The translations under genes were made by a program, and so were the position numbers. Of a stretch of 23,830 bases of DNA, positions 9,733 through 18,882 are shown one piece after another. Within the stretch, counting starts at the first letter, position 1. Every line of letters begins with the position of its first letter. This stretch comes from Gymnopilus junonius (lineage: Eukaryota; Basidiomycota; Agaricomycetes; Agaricales; Galerinaceae): NCBI GenBank assembly GCA_015501075.1, contig JADNYJ010000476.1:1-23830 (forward strand). Direction: 5' to 3'. The notes beneath the pieces are model-generated. The model saw nothing but the letters and a program-made list of their open reading frames with translations. It was not told the DNA's origin and searched no databases.

Positions 9733-10495
9733 ATGTCATTGGCAAAAGTTCCAGTAACGCTCATAGTTTCTTATGCCTTCAAGAGGTGCATCCGGCCTCC
9801 AAATCCTCCTCCTCCCAAAGAGGAACGCATCCACACCAATTTTTTGGAGGTCGGGTGGTACACAGCCAACACGCCTGGTCCTGCTGGGGTGAGTGCACCT
9901 ATTTCAGATTGATAATGAAAGACTGAGAACCATCTAGGACCTCCAATTCCTCTTTGGCATATTGGAAGCTCTGACCATCATAGCATGGAACTATTCCTCG
10001 TCTCCGCTGTCTCAAACCATCCTCTCCACTCTAGTTTTTAGCGGTGGAAGGCCCGACCACCTTCACTTGTCAACAATGAGCGCTATTGGAGGCGCGATGA
10101 TCGTAGCTGGAACTTTGATCAGGTTAACGACGTACCGGTACCTAGGGAAATTCTTCAAGTTCGAGGCGAGCATTCAGAAAGATCACCAGCTAGTCACAGG
10201 CGGCCCATACGCATTTGTTCGCCATCCTAGCTACACCGGACTCATACTAACCCATTCTGGATGGGTTCTGTGGCATATCGGAGACGGTTCGTGGGTCAGA
10301 GAGTCGGGGATATGGAGCTCGTTTGCGGGGAAATCCGTCGTCTTAGGATTCTTCTTTGGCATCATCTGCGGCATGCTTTATCTCGTCCTTATGAGAATGG
10401 GTAACGAAGACGAAGCTCTCAGGAAGCAATTCGGCCAAAAATGGGACGAGTGGGCTAAGAATGTGCCCTACTTGCTCTTTCCGAAAATATACTAG
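9733..10495 (+). CDS. ICMT-like membrane methyltransferase, paralog 3 (237 aa)
   Basis: Predicted SAM-dependent membrane methyltransferase of the ICMT family, third of the array. Exon 1 9733-9888, intron 9889-9937 (49 nt, GTGAGT...TCTAG), exon 2 9938-10495 (558 nt, TAG). Seen: hydrophobic N-terminus MSLAKVPVT, aligned with MSLLKVPV and MSLTKIPL of the neighbours; IRPPNPPPPKEE; WYT before the intron; GPYAFVRHPSYTG; and the C-terminal E-D-x2-L-x3-FG-x2-W-x2-W block. The ending LLFPKIY departs from VIPGIH/W of the other two. An in-frame ATG at 9676 would add 19 residues; I chose 9733 because it gives the conserved N-terminus. Substrate unknown. Confidence 0.9.
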
Positions 10496-10808
10496 GGCTT
10501 AAGCTGCCAAGTTTTAGGTGCTGTACCTTCCTTTCATCGGAATAAAAACGTACAGATGTAGTCAGAGCGAGTTGAGATGACAAGCTCATCAGTTTGGCTA
10601 CGACTTCGGGTAGAAGGACGATGGCCGCATAAAGAGGACAGGGATTCACAGGTCTAGGCGTGCCTCCCAATTGTATTAGACGGATGCCCTATCAGTGTGA
10701 ACATGGATTAAGTTCATATGACAAAGTTATGCCTACCTTGAAATCTCGGAGCTTTGGTTCAGGGCATACGTCATTCAGTTAAACGGCTTGTGGCTGTGCA
10801 ACCGCCAC
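10496..10808. other. Downstream flank of the ICMT-like array
   Basis: No gene seen. It likely contains the 3' UTR of paralog 3 and borders the 739-bp TIR element. Confidence 0.4.
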
Positions 10809-10817
10809 CGATTGCTG
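10809..10817. repeat. Left target-site duplication of the 739-bp element
   Basis: CGATTGCTG, repeated in the same orientation at 11557-11565. Confidence 0.78.
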
Positions 10818-11556
10818 CAGAAGGTTCCGAATTTCGAGAGTCCGCCCCTCCGCCCGTCTGCACGTCCGCACGGGGCTGACAAATATCCCAAAGCGGATGT
10901 GACGATCGTGGCTGTCACCTCTCGTGATTAGCGCGTCAGCCTCACCCTGTCCTCGACGCGTCGCCTGCTTTTTGACCGCAAAATACAAGAAATTTTACGG
11001 ATATCTTTTGCCCGCCTTTATGGTTTTTTGGCAGGTGCCGGTATCATACAAATATATTAAAAATATAGTAATTAAGCAAGAGTTTTTGAAAGGCTTGTGA
11101 TGGTTTGTCATTGTTGATCTCAGGTTGCAACTTAGCGAGCAGAACTCCACTCAACGGCCTCCAGAGATGCATCTGTATGGAGTGTCAGGGTGGGATGGCA
11201 GAACAAAATGCATTTTATGCAAATTTTTCTGCCCCATCGCCCACAATAATACATGTATCACGTTGAAATTATCAGTATAAGACCCTTTTTTTCTCAAATG
11301 TGCGCACTGCATTAACATTCACACTTCAGTTTGCATTTTGATTTCCAATTTATAGGAACAGATAAATTATAATATATATATGCTATTTACATATTAAAGC
11401 TGTCTTGGATAGTAAATAGGGAGGACGAGAGACTCTGAGAGCAATGAAATTATGAGTGTGGCGCGGCAGGCGTGATTGTTGTGTAAGCAACCAAGTGCGG
11501 ACGTGCGGACGTGCGGACTGTGCGGAGGGGCGGACTCTCGAAATACGGAACGTCCT
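10818..11556. mobile_element. Non-autonomous TIR element, 739 bp, with GTGCGGAC repeats
   Basis: Inverted ends share GTTCCG(A/T)ATTTCGAGAG followed by TCCGCCCCTCCGC (left from 10824, right ending 11551 read inverted). A perfect direct repeat, CGATTGCTG, sits outside both ends (10809-10817 and 11557-11565). Between duplication and conserved TIR lie 6 and 5 less-conserved bases, so the exact termini are uncertain by a base or two, and a duplication of 8 (hAT) or 9 (Mutator-like) cannot be separated. The right end carries tandem GTGCGGAC units (11495-11518). The interior is AT-rich (11040-11400) and encodes nothing recognisable. Confidence 0.8.
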
Positions 11557-11565
11557 CGATTGCTG
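11557..11565. repeat. Right target-site duplication of the 739-bp element
   Basis: CGATTGCTG, identical to 10809-10817. Confidence 0.78.
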
Positions 11566-11773
11566 TTTACATACTTACCGGAAAGCGAGTCGAGGTCTTC
11601 GTGCTTCACGCATCACGATATTAGGCATGCGACGTGAGGTCCAACATTAGACGAGTTTAACAGCACAGGTTGCTATATTATTCTGGCTCTGAGATACATT
11701 GTAGTCCAATACCCTGTTCATTATTCCTGTCAGTTCAACTGTTTGAGAAATCTCGGGGCGACTGACATCGTCT

Positions 11774-12907
11774 TCAACCCCAATTTTCATCATCTACCTC
11801 CCTAGGTCCACGTTCAATGTCAGGCACAGTTGGGTGTTCACGGTGCTCCGTTGCGTTGGCAGGAAGTGCTCTCTCGTCACCGACTAGCGCTATCCTGTTG
11901 GTTTGGGTGAAGCATTGCCTGTAACAAATTGCGACGGTTAATGAAAGGGGATGAAGGACCGTGAAGATTATCGATGTTATCTGCATATAGGTAGATTATT
12001 AATATTAATCATTATGCTGAACGGTTAATATCTTCACTCACATATACACTGGCGGGTTTTGGCACAGCAGTCCATAAGCTGACTGCTAACCATGTAGAAG
12101 CCACGCAGCACACTATATCTCTCCGAATCACGATTACAAGTAAGGAGAGAAGGTTAGTTCCCATTAGAACGCCGAAGGCGATCATGGAATGGTAATCGTC
12201 TGGGTTTTTGGGTGGGCCAGGGGGAGTCGGCGTATATGATAAGCCAAGTGATATACTATGCAAGGATGTTAGGAGTCGGATCCTCAAAAAAAGGGAAAAT
12301 AGTAAGCGACGCACAATAGTGATAGCGTAAACAAGACGTTTAAAGGGAGCATAAGAAAGAAACGAAGAGGAGCATGTATAAGGGCAGTATCAAGAGGACG
12401 AGAGGAATCGGGCTGGTGGTAAATCAGGAGGACGATGTTCGAGAAGAGTAAGACAAGGAGTAGGAGTCCTTGAAGTATGGTCGATATAATAAACCATTGC
12501 ATGACCTATTAATACAATGAGAATGGTTTACGGGGAGCGTAAGGAAAACGCACGAAAGCCACAGCCCAAAGTGCCATAAACAAATTGGCAAATACCAAAC
12601 CAAAACCGACCGCATTGACCATGGCCTTCTTTGTTTCTTGCTTCCTCGCTATGACCAATAAAACACAATATCCAAGTTGTGCTAACCATATTAAGCCTAC
12701 ATAGGCGCTAATGGCATGGAAATTGGGGGTGAGCGATGTAGGATGAAGACGGGCTACGCCAGCGATAGAGGGGTTGACAGCGAATGCACAGAAGAGGACG
12801 GTGGCGACATTGATGAGCAGAGAAAGTGGGGTGAGGACCTGAAGACGAACAAGGGCTATATAGAATTTTACAGCCGGGTTCGAAAAGTCTACCGGGAGGA
12901 CGTCCAT
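11774..12907 (-). CDS. Multi-pass membrane protein, probably DUF1774-like (4 exons, 321 aa)
   Basis: Function unknown. Minus-strand exons: 12907-12554, 12505-12315, 12255-12042, 11980-11774. Introns are 48, 59 and 61 nt, all GT...AG; the second has a good CTAAC branch-point word. The product has about seven hydrophobic segments. Seen: an N-terminus MDVLPVDFSNPAVKFYIALV, HPTSLTPN at about residue 55, the long hydrophobic stretch ISAYVGLIWLAQLGYCVLL, LIYHQPDSSRPLDTALIHAP, GLSYTPTPPGPP, VIVIRRDIVCCVASTWLAVS, and a polar C-terminal tail from about residue 275. The HPTSLTP and alternating helix pattern recall the fungal DUF1774 family; this is from memory and only moderately certain. The last exon was joined because its frame opens with a hydrophobic segment and its acceptor (ATGCAG) fits phase 0. 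Without it the protein would stop at 12012. Confidence 0.78.
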
Positions 12908-13739
12908 GGAGGGAGAGGCAGATGTGAGGAGTAGAAAGGAGAGCCTCAGCCCGAGGGTCTTTCAAGGTATGATGTCACAGATTTGATCGATCAAACCTGG
13001 CCCAAGGAGGAATACATAGCACAGGCAAAATATTCGGTTTCTCACAGTGTGCACGATGACTACTTTGGCCTAGCTATTGAATGGGATATTTAAATCCGAG
13101 CCTCGGAAAGGACGATACTTACATGAGGTTTCGTTCATCCGCTGTCGGCTGGCAATGACTGCAGTCCTGGCGACAATACTAGGTCGTACGCTCGTCAGGC
13201 ATAGGGAAGAAAGGCCTGAAGTATTCGCATAGTTGTTGTGGCTGGAGAAGGGATGTAAATGAAGGACATGATGCTTGACTTGAACCGTGGTTGGAAGAAG
13301 ATAAATTTTCCGAGAAGAGAATGATGTTGCGTTGTTCGTGTTTGGCTCAAGTTTGTTTACCTGCCCTGTTCGGCATTGCTCTGAAATTTGTGACTCTCTT
13401 CAACACCGTCTTGTTCTGAGAAAGAGTACCCTTAGTACATACCAGAGGATAATGGTGAGTAAACTGTACCAAAAAAGTATGCGCTAACTGTATTAGGGCC
13501 TTTGGGGGGCTACCATGCCTTTGCTAGGACAACAGCTGTCACAGAACGACCCGTATTTTCAGCTCTAGCAATAGAGTAGGACTCAGAGGTCAAGTTACTG
13601 TTTAACATATACCTCCATGATAAGTGAGACCGGGGATTCTAATGTCTTGGGTTTGAGGATTCAAACAACGTATGTTTTCTCGCTCCTGATTCTATATAGA
13701 CAACTCGTCTGGCAATTCTAGGTCATGGATGCCAGGACA

Positions 13740-13755
13740 TATATCTGCAGATATA
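13740..13755. repeat. Perfect 16-bp palindrome
   Basis: TATATCTGCAGATATA equals its own reverse complement. It could be a dimer binding site or chance in AT-rich DNA. Confidence 0.6.
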
Positions 13756-14704
13756 CTTCAGAATTCACTCCGCCGAATGTTGAACCCAGGAAAACAGAGT
13801 GCTGCTTAGTCGTCGTGTCTTGAACGCTTCAAAAATCAGAGGAGCGCAATTGCTTGATGTTTCGCCTTTGGCGATGTCGTATCTCGACGCTCGAAACATC
13901 CATTCATCCATTGACGATCCTCGGGTTTGCGACAGCCAATACTTCCGAAAACTTTTTTTGCCTACGATTGTTAATTCCTCCACCAAATCTGACACCACCC
14001 ACAAAAATTGACTCCAATGCATGCGCAGCGAAAGAATTGACACGATGAAGTTCCACGTTCAACGCTACGAACCGTCAACTCCATCCGTTCATGCACAGCG
14101 TATAAGATAAGCCATGCTCTTCTGTCAACTCTCGATCACTCCTTATTCGACAGAATTAAGAGGAAATCGACACCCAAAAGAGCACGTGATAGCAGTTCCC
14201 AAAAAAAGAATACGGTGGCGCCTTACCCTTTTAGAGATGCGTTTCTAAGTATCTCTAGCTCTAGGCAAAAGTTTCGGGCGTGACAGCAGTAAGGACGGTG
14301 TCAATTCTGCTACAATCAAAAAAATAATTGAAAATCCCTGTCGCTCATACCGGATCTGAAAGAGAAAAGGTGGTCGACACTCCATGTCCTCAAATCACTT
14401 TCACCATCTGTGTAGTGCATATAAAGGTAATGGTTTCATCCACTCAATCTACATCATATACCCTTGGCCTGCACTATTCCTCATTGAATCGGAATGCCGC
14501 TTTCTCCTCCGGAATCACTGGCGCCTCCTGCCGAACCGTCTTGTGCACGGAGTTCTTACTACTGATTACTTGTTACGATGATATCGCCAGTTGCTCATTG
14601 TATCCCGGCCCAAGATCCTATGTGGCTAGTGTACTGAAGGTGGCCTGTTTGCATTATTGCACATTGTTCTTATTTGGCCTGGTATTGGCCCTGGTAGGCC
14701 ACGT

Positions 14705-14712
14705 TATATAAA
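14705..14712 (+). promoter_or_regulatory. TATA box of the gene at 14758
   Basis: TATATAAA lies 45 bases before the ATG at 14758. This implies a very short 5' UTR or a start slightly downstream; spacing is tight but usable in fungi. Confidence 0.5.
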
Positions 14713-14757
14713 TCCGCTCTGAAAAGTCGTGAAGCCCATTCTATCTTCACTCTAACT

Positions 14758-15477
14758 ATGTCCACGTTTTTTAGCCCCTTCGAGAGCCACAGCTACTGTG
14801 CCACCAGCCGTGTTGTAGGATACTGCTCCCCCTCGAGTCGGCTTCATAGCCTGGCTCTCACGCGCACCAAGCCAGTGCCTACTCTCCGGTCTCAGGTCAC
14901 AACCCCTGTTGGACACCCATTCCTTCCATGCCGCATCACAAGAGAACGGTGGATCCCTCCTATCGAGCCTCGCACAACGACCGCGCCCATTGCCCGACCG
15001 CGCGAGATACTTAGCCCCAAGCCAGGCAAAAGGTTAATTGATGCTCCCGCGTGGCTCCACGAAGATTTCGAATGGGACTCCAAAGGGAATCGCGTTTATT
15101 CTAGAGGGGAATGGGCCACACACTTGGAATACAAGTATGGCAACAGCTCCCTCGCGTTCGAGGACGACGGCGCTCGGAGGACTGATTTCAGGACACGCTC
15201 GACGACTTCATCGTCATCCCCTTCGCCTACCGACTACACATTCAATTATTCACCTTCGCCTACATCTTATTGTGCCTCGGACTACGACACGGCCCCTAAC
15301 AGTCCAGTGCCAGATACGGGCATCATGTTACGAGCCCTTCGGCTTGCGGAAGAGTTGCTGGAAATTCACGAGATGCTGGAGGACCCTTACAGAAAAGACA
15401 ATAAAGAAGAGTTATTGAAGGAATGGAAATCGATATATGCCATGGTGGTATTGCGTTCTAGCGACACACCATCCTAG
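14758..15477 (+). CDS. Hypothetical protein, single exon, 239 aa
   Basis: I do not recognise a family. The frame is open for 239 codons and starts with ATG soon after a TATA box. The first ~80 residues are rich in Ser, Thr, Pro and Arg and look disordered. A central acidic-aromatic block (HEDFEWDSKGNRVYSRGEW, about residues 100-118) is the most structured-looking part. A Ser/Thr/Pro/Tyr-rich linker follows (about 145-185). The C-terminal ~45 residues form a charged amphipathic helix (LRLAEELLEIHEMLEDPYRK onward) that could be a coiled coil. There is no signal peptide, membrane segment or intron. It is probably a soluble nuclear or cytosolic lineage-restricted protein; that is inference. The other two frames lack comparable composition. 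Confidence 0.68.
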   Translation: MSTFFSPFESHSYCATSRVVGYCSPSSRLHSLALTRTKPVPTLRSQVTTPVGHPFLPCRITRERWIPPIEPRTTTAPIARPREILSPKPGKRLIDAPAWLHEDFEWDSKGNRVYSRGEWATHLEYKYGNSSLAFEDDGARRTDFRTRSTTSSSSPSPTDYTFNYSPSPTSYCASDYDTAPNSPVPDTGIMLRALRLAEELLEIHEMLEDPYRKDNKEELLKEWKSIYAMVVLRSSDTPS

Positions 15478-17268
15478 TACTTGACCGACTAATGAGGACG
15501 TACGTCAGAAAATCTTGATGGAATATCAGAGTATTTATTGAAGGCGAGTCCATTGCCTTTCGTTTTATCTTCGTCAGTTCACGTTATCGGATTCAGTGAC
15601 GATAAATTGTTTCCTCGAATGAACCGTACAAAATCCAAATGGTATTTAAGTCACTGTCCACTAACCGCTAATTGTCGTGTTGTAGAGCGCAGTTCTGTTG
15701 AGATGGACAGGGGACAGTGCCGTAACGCTAGAGATCTGTACTCTTCAACGGCAACCTTAGTCTCCTAGTACTACTACTCTATGTGGGCTAGCCTTACAGG
15801 TCACCAATTACAGTCTAACTTGATCCTCGTTGCTAAAGCGATCTATTGCAATGAGGACAATTTCCTCTTACTTTGGTGACGATTGCAAGCTTCTACGGAG
15901 CCTCTGGTCATACACTTGCATGCACTGCCGAATCAATTTCGGACTATTCCCAACCTTTAATATGGAAGGCCAGGAGACGGCTATAACCTTAGATTGATGC
16001 TGGTTATTCATAATTCCTAGAATGACAAAAAGTCAGTGATGGTTTGGTTGATTTCTCACTTATTTCTGACCGTCAAAGGACAGCAAGAATTCTATAGGAT
16101 TATCCACCTTGCCATTAAGACCATCGTTATAAACTCTCGAGCCGAGCATTCCACGCGTGCAGAAGTGGACAGGGATAAGGACAGAGTACAGGTTGAAGAG
16201 AATCAATCACCTCCTCAAGGTCATAGAGTCACGCCGCTGCGGGGTCAGGTTGGTACAAGAAAACATTTGAGGCGAGGCCAAATACCCTGGCAAACGTTCG
16301 CCGGATGGTTACTCCGCCTGTACGTGGGTCGAACGACTTCTTTGGGAGTTGTGCGAAAAGCCAAAGCGATATCCACACGAAAGGCGCCGCCGCGTTAAGG
16401 ATGAACCTGGTCTTCTGATTTCTGTCTATTTTATGAGAGAGAAGTAGAGCCTGCATCATATACAGAGGTAAAGCCAGACGGACTCACGGAGGCTATATAG
16501 AGTGAAGCAAAAAGGGACGAACAGGAAGGCAGATAAGATAAGGCCTATTACGTAACCCTTTTTTTGAATTTCACTAGCCAATCGCTCTTAACCATGATCA
16601 GCCGCAAGCCACTTGAAAGTCTCCTGAACGTTGGTTCATCGTTGCTAATTTGTATCTATATGTAATTTCTGTCGCCTTCAAGATGCAAAGTTATTATGGC
16701 TTGTCTAACTTGCTCGCCCTTCCTGATTTCTCTTGGGAATGCCTGCTCCGACGAAGCTTACAAGGAAGGAGAAGACATTCGAGTTGTCCTTCTGATAAGG
16801 GTAGTGGCTGACGAGAGTGAGTTCATATTTGTATCAACTTTCTCATGGCTAGAGCTTATTGCGATACTTGTATAGAGAGAGTACAAGAAATGTGCATCGT
16901 CTAGGCTTGTCGAGAATAAACGTGTCCATGTTTCTTAGACCAAGCGACGCCCAGCTCTGACAAGCCGGACTGTATTCCGAAGGACTCGGCATCGAAATAG
17001 AGGTGTCAGGAGGTGTTATTGATAACCTCCATCCACCCATTGCTGGGTTAACGGAAGACGAGCTTTCGAACGTGGGTGGGGGCGGAGCCAATCAGGACCA
17101 AGAATAGCTGTCGTGTGCCAAACCCACTATCTTGCACGTTTCTTGGGCACACGAGCACTTGATAGCGAGCCGACAATGGAACGATAGACATGTACATTAA
17201 GTACTAATAGTAAGGTACTCACTTTCCCTCCCTAATCATCCAGGACCACCATTCCATCTCCCAGGTAC
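15478..17268. other. 1.8-kb intergenic region, no convincing gene
   Basis: Opposed open frames overlap at 16036-16459, and a minus-strand frame lies at 16849-17091; none shows a motif I know. The last several hundred bases should contain the bHLH gene promoter. No clear TATA box or RNA gene seen. Confidence 0.4.
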
Positions 17269-18454
17269 ATGCCCGAGACGCATAAGGATCTCTACGCAGC
17301 CAGTGTCAACCCACCCAGACGTGCAAAGCGTCCTATTGTACCAACGACAGAAGAGCTGTCTTCACCGGAGTCCCCTACTCGACCTTCCCAACACCGTCCT
17401 ATCCTTCCAATGCGACCCTATGCACCCCGCCCTGCTCCAGTTGTCGCCGATCCAGCAGTCGCAGCTCCTCCGCCTGCTAAGCGCGGCCGTAAGCCTGGTC
17501 CTCTTTCTCGCAGCGCCAGAGAGGCCCAGCGCCGTCTGAACCACTCTATCATCGAGAAGGCCAGGAGAACCAAGATTAACGATGCTCTCGCGACTCTCAA
17601 GCAGCTCGTGCCCGCTGACTATGGCCAGAAACGCAGTTCCGCAGACTCGCTTGACGAGGAAGATGAAGACGAAGAAGACGACGACTATGAGGAAGGTAGC
17701 AAAAAGCTGAAACCCAAGTCCAAAGGCACCGGCAAGAAGGAGGAGAAGGAGAAAGAGTTCAAGCTAGAAATCCTCGTCAGGACCGTCACATTTTTGCAGG
17801 ATTTGCTCGTTCGCGTTGAGGTCTTGGAGGCCAACGCCTCCGCCCCTTGTAGTAACTGCGGAGCCACGGCAGGCAAGCAACCCAAAAAAAGGAAGCATAT
17901 TTATTTAGAAGAAGACGAGAAGGAAAGTAGGCAAGATACTGACGCCTGTCGACCAAACGCCAAAATCTCTCGTCGTTCCGACTCACGAGCGACTGACAGC
18001 AGCGTCGGTAAGAGCCCGGATGCGATGACCGCAGCGGTACCCGTTTCTCCCCCACAGGAACCAGAGCCTGCTTCGGCGCGCCTGCCGTCCATCTCTTCCT
18101 GGCTGCCTAACAGCAACTCTGTTATTGACCCACAGCTATTGTCGGGTCAAGGAGTAGCGCCAAAACGTTCGTCCCCTCCCGTTGGGGTCGTACCTTCCGT
18201 CCCCACCGTCCTCGACCCACTTTGACCCCATACGAGGATCGACGGTCCCGCCTCTGCTGAACCTCGGACCAGTGGCAACAGCTGCGATGGTACCCCCTGC
18301 CAATAATAACAGCAGCAGTAACACCAACCGGACACCAGAGGACGAGTCGGCTGCGTCGTTGCTGCTCCAGATTAGCGCTTCATCGCCGACTTTCCGCCCT
18401 GTTAATTCTTCTTCTCATTCTTCGAGCACCAACTCCAATTATGGTCCTTCCTGA
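17269..18454 (+). CDS. bHLH transcription factor with an apparent +1 frame break
   Basis: Nuclear DNA-binding regulator. The frame from 17269 encodes a Pro/Arg-rich N-terminus, an AKRGRKPGP basic patch, then the basic region at about residues 86-104 with His92, Glu96 and Arg100. This is the H-E-R spacing of class B bHLH proteins that bind CACGTG. Helix 1 is about 101-113. The loop is unusually long (about 114-162), first acidic, then lysine-rich. Helix 2 is about 163-186, followed by a CSNC pair. The first frame ends at 18225, but the downstream family-like words YLPSPPSS and RTPEDESAASLLLQI lie in the +1 frame, open to TGA at 18454. No intron can bridge them: there is no AG between 18155 and about 18230, and a TAG at 18152 closes the second frame upstream. 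One extra base, perhaps in the G4 run at 18184-18187, explains it. Corrected length would be 394 aa. Target genes unknown. Confidence 0.85.
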
Positions 18455-18882
18455 CCCGTCCAATTTCCTGTTACATTCTGACGTTCGGACCCAACGAGGG
18501 GAGGGGCACGTTCGTCACGCCCAAACGCCATCTTCCCTCTTGGGCATGAAAGCGGCCGGAAGAAAACTTTAATATGAAGTTAGACCGGGAAGGGGGTGGT
18601 GTTTTTTACAGTTTTGGTTATCTTTATGATTTCGTTCTTGGTTCGTTGAAGTTGTTATCTCCCTTTTCCAGCATCGTGCCCAAGATAAACACATAAAATT
18701 GGACTGGTTTCGGGGAGATATGTATGTTCTATGTAAATTACAACAGATTCAATTGTAGACTATGTACTTATATGATCCGAATCTCTATCTTATGTGCGTC
18801 TTTGGTTTAATTTTACTGGACAATACAAAATTGCAAGGACAAGCTTGGCGCTGATCCTGCACGACGGTCAAAGAATGAGGGT
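18455..18882. other. Convergent 3' region between bHLH and hydrolase genes
   Basis: The two genes converge here and both 3' UTRs must lie within these 428 bases. No gene or strong structure seen. Confidence 0.5.

Larger units (their letters stand above)
12908..14757. other. 1.85-kb intergenic region, no convincing gene
   Basis: It lies between two divergent genes and probably holds both promoters. Overlapping open frames on both strands at 13765-14048 and 14328-14711 have no recognisable content. A perfect 16-bp palindrome lies at 13740-13755. A CACGTG E-box occurs at 14183-14188, and a TATA box just before the gene at 14758. Confidence 0.4.

Noticed and set aside
6327..10495. The ICMT-like array as part of a mating-pheromone or prenylated-peptide cluster
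   Set aside because: I saw no short gene ending in a CaaX motif and no pheromone receptor or prenyltransferase in the window, though I did not test every short frame.
13765..14048. Three mutually overlapping open frames on both strands
   Set aside because: Mutual overlap and no recognisable content; more likely chance in the intergenic region.
16036..16459. Overlapping frames on opposite strands (120 and 76 codons)
   Set aside because: Neither shows a motif, good start context or a splice chain; each may be the shadow of the other or both accidental.
18008..18057. Textbook-looking intron in the bHLH gene (GTAAGA...CCCACAG, 50 nt)
   Set aside because: Removing it puts the next exon in a frame that stops soon after, and loses the family-like RLPSISSWLP segment. 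It also does not bring the C-terminal motif into frame.
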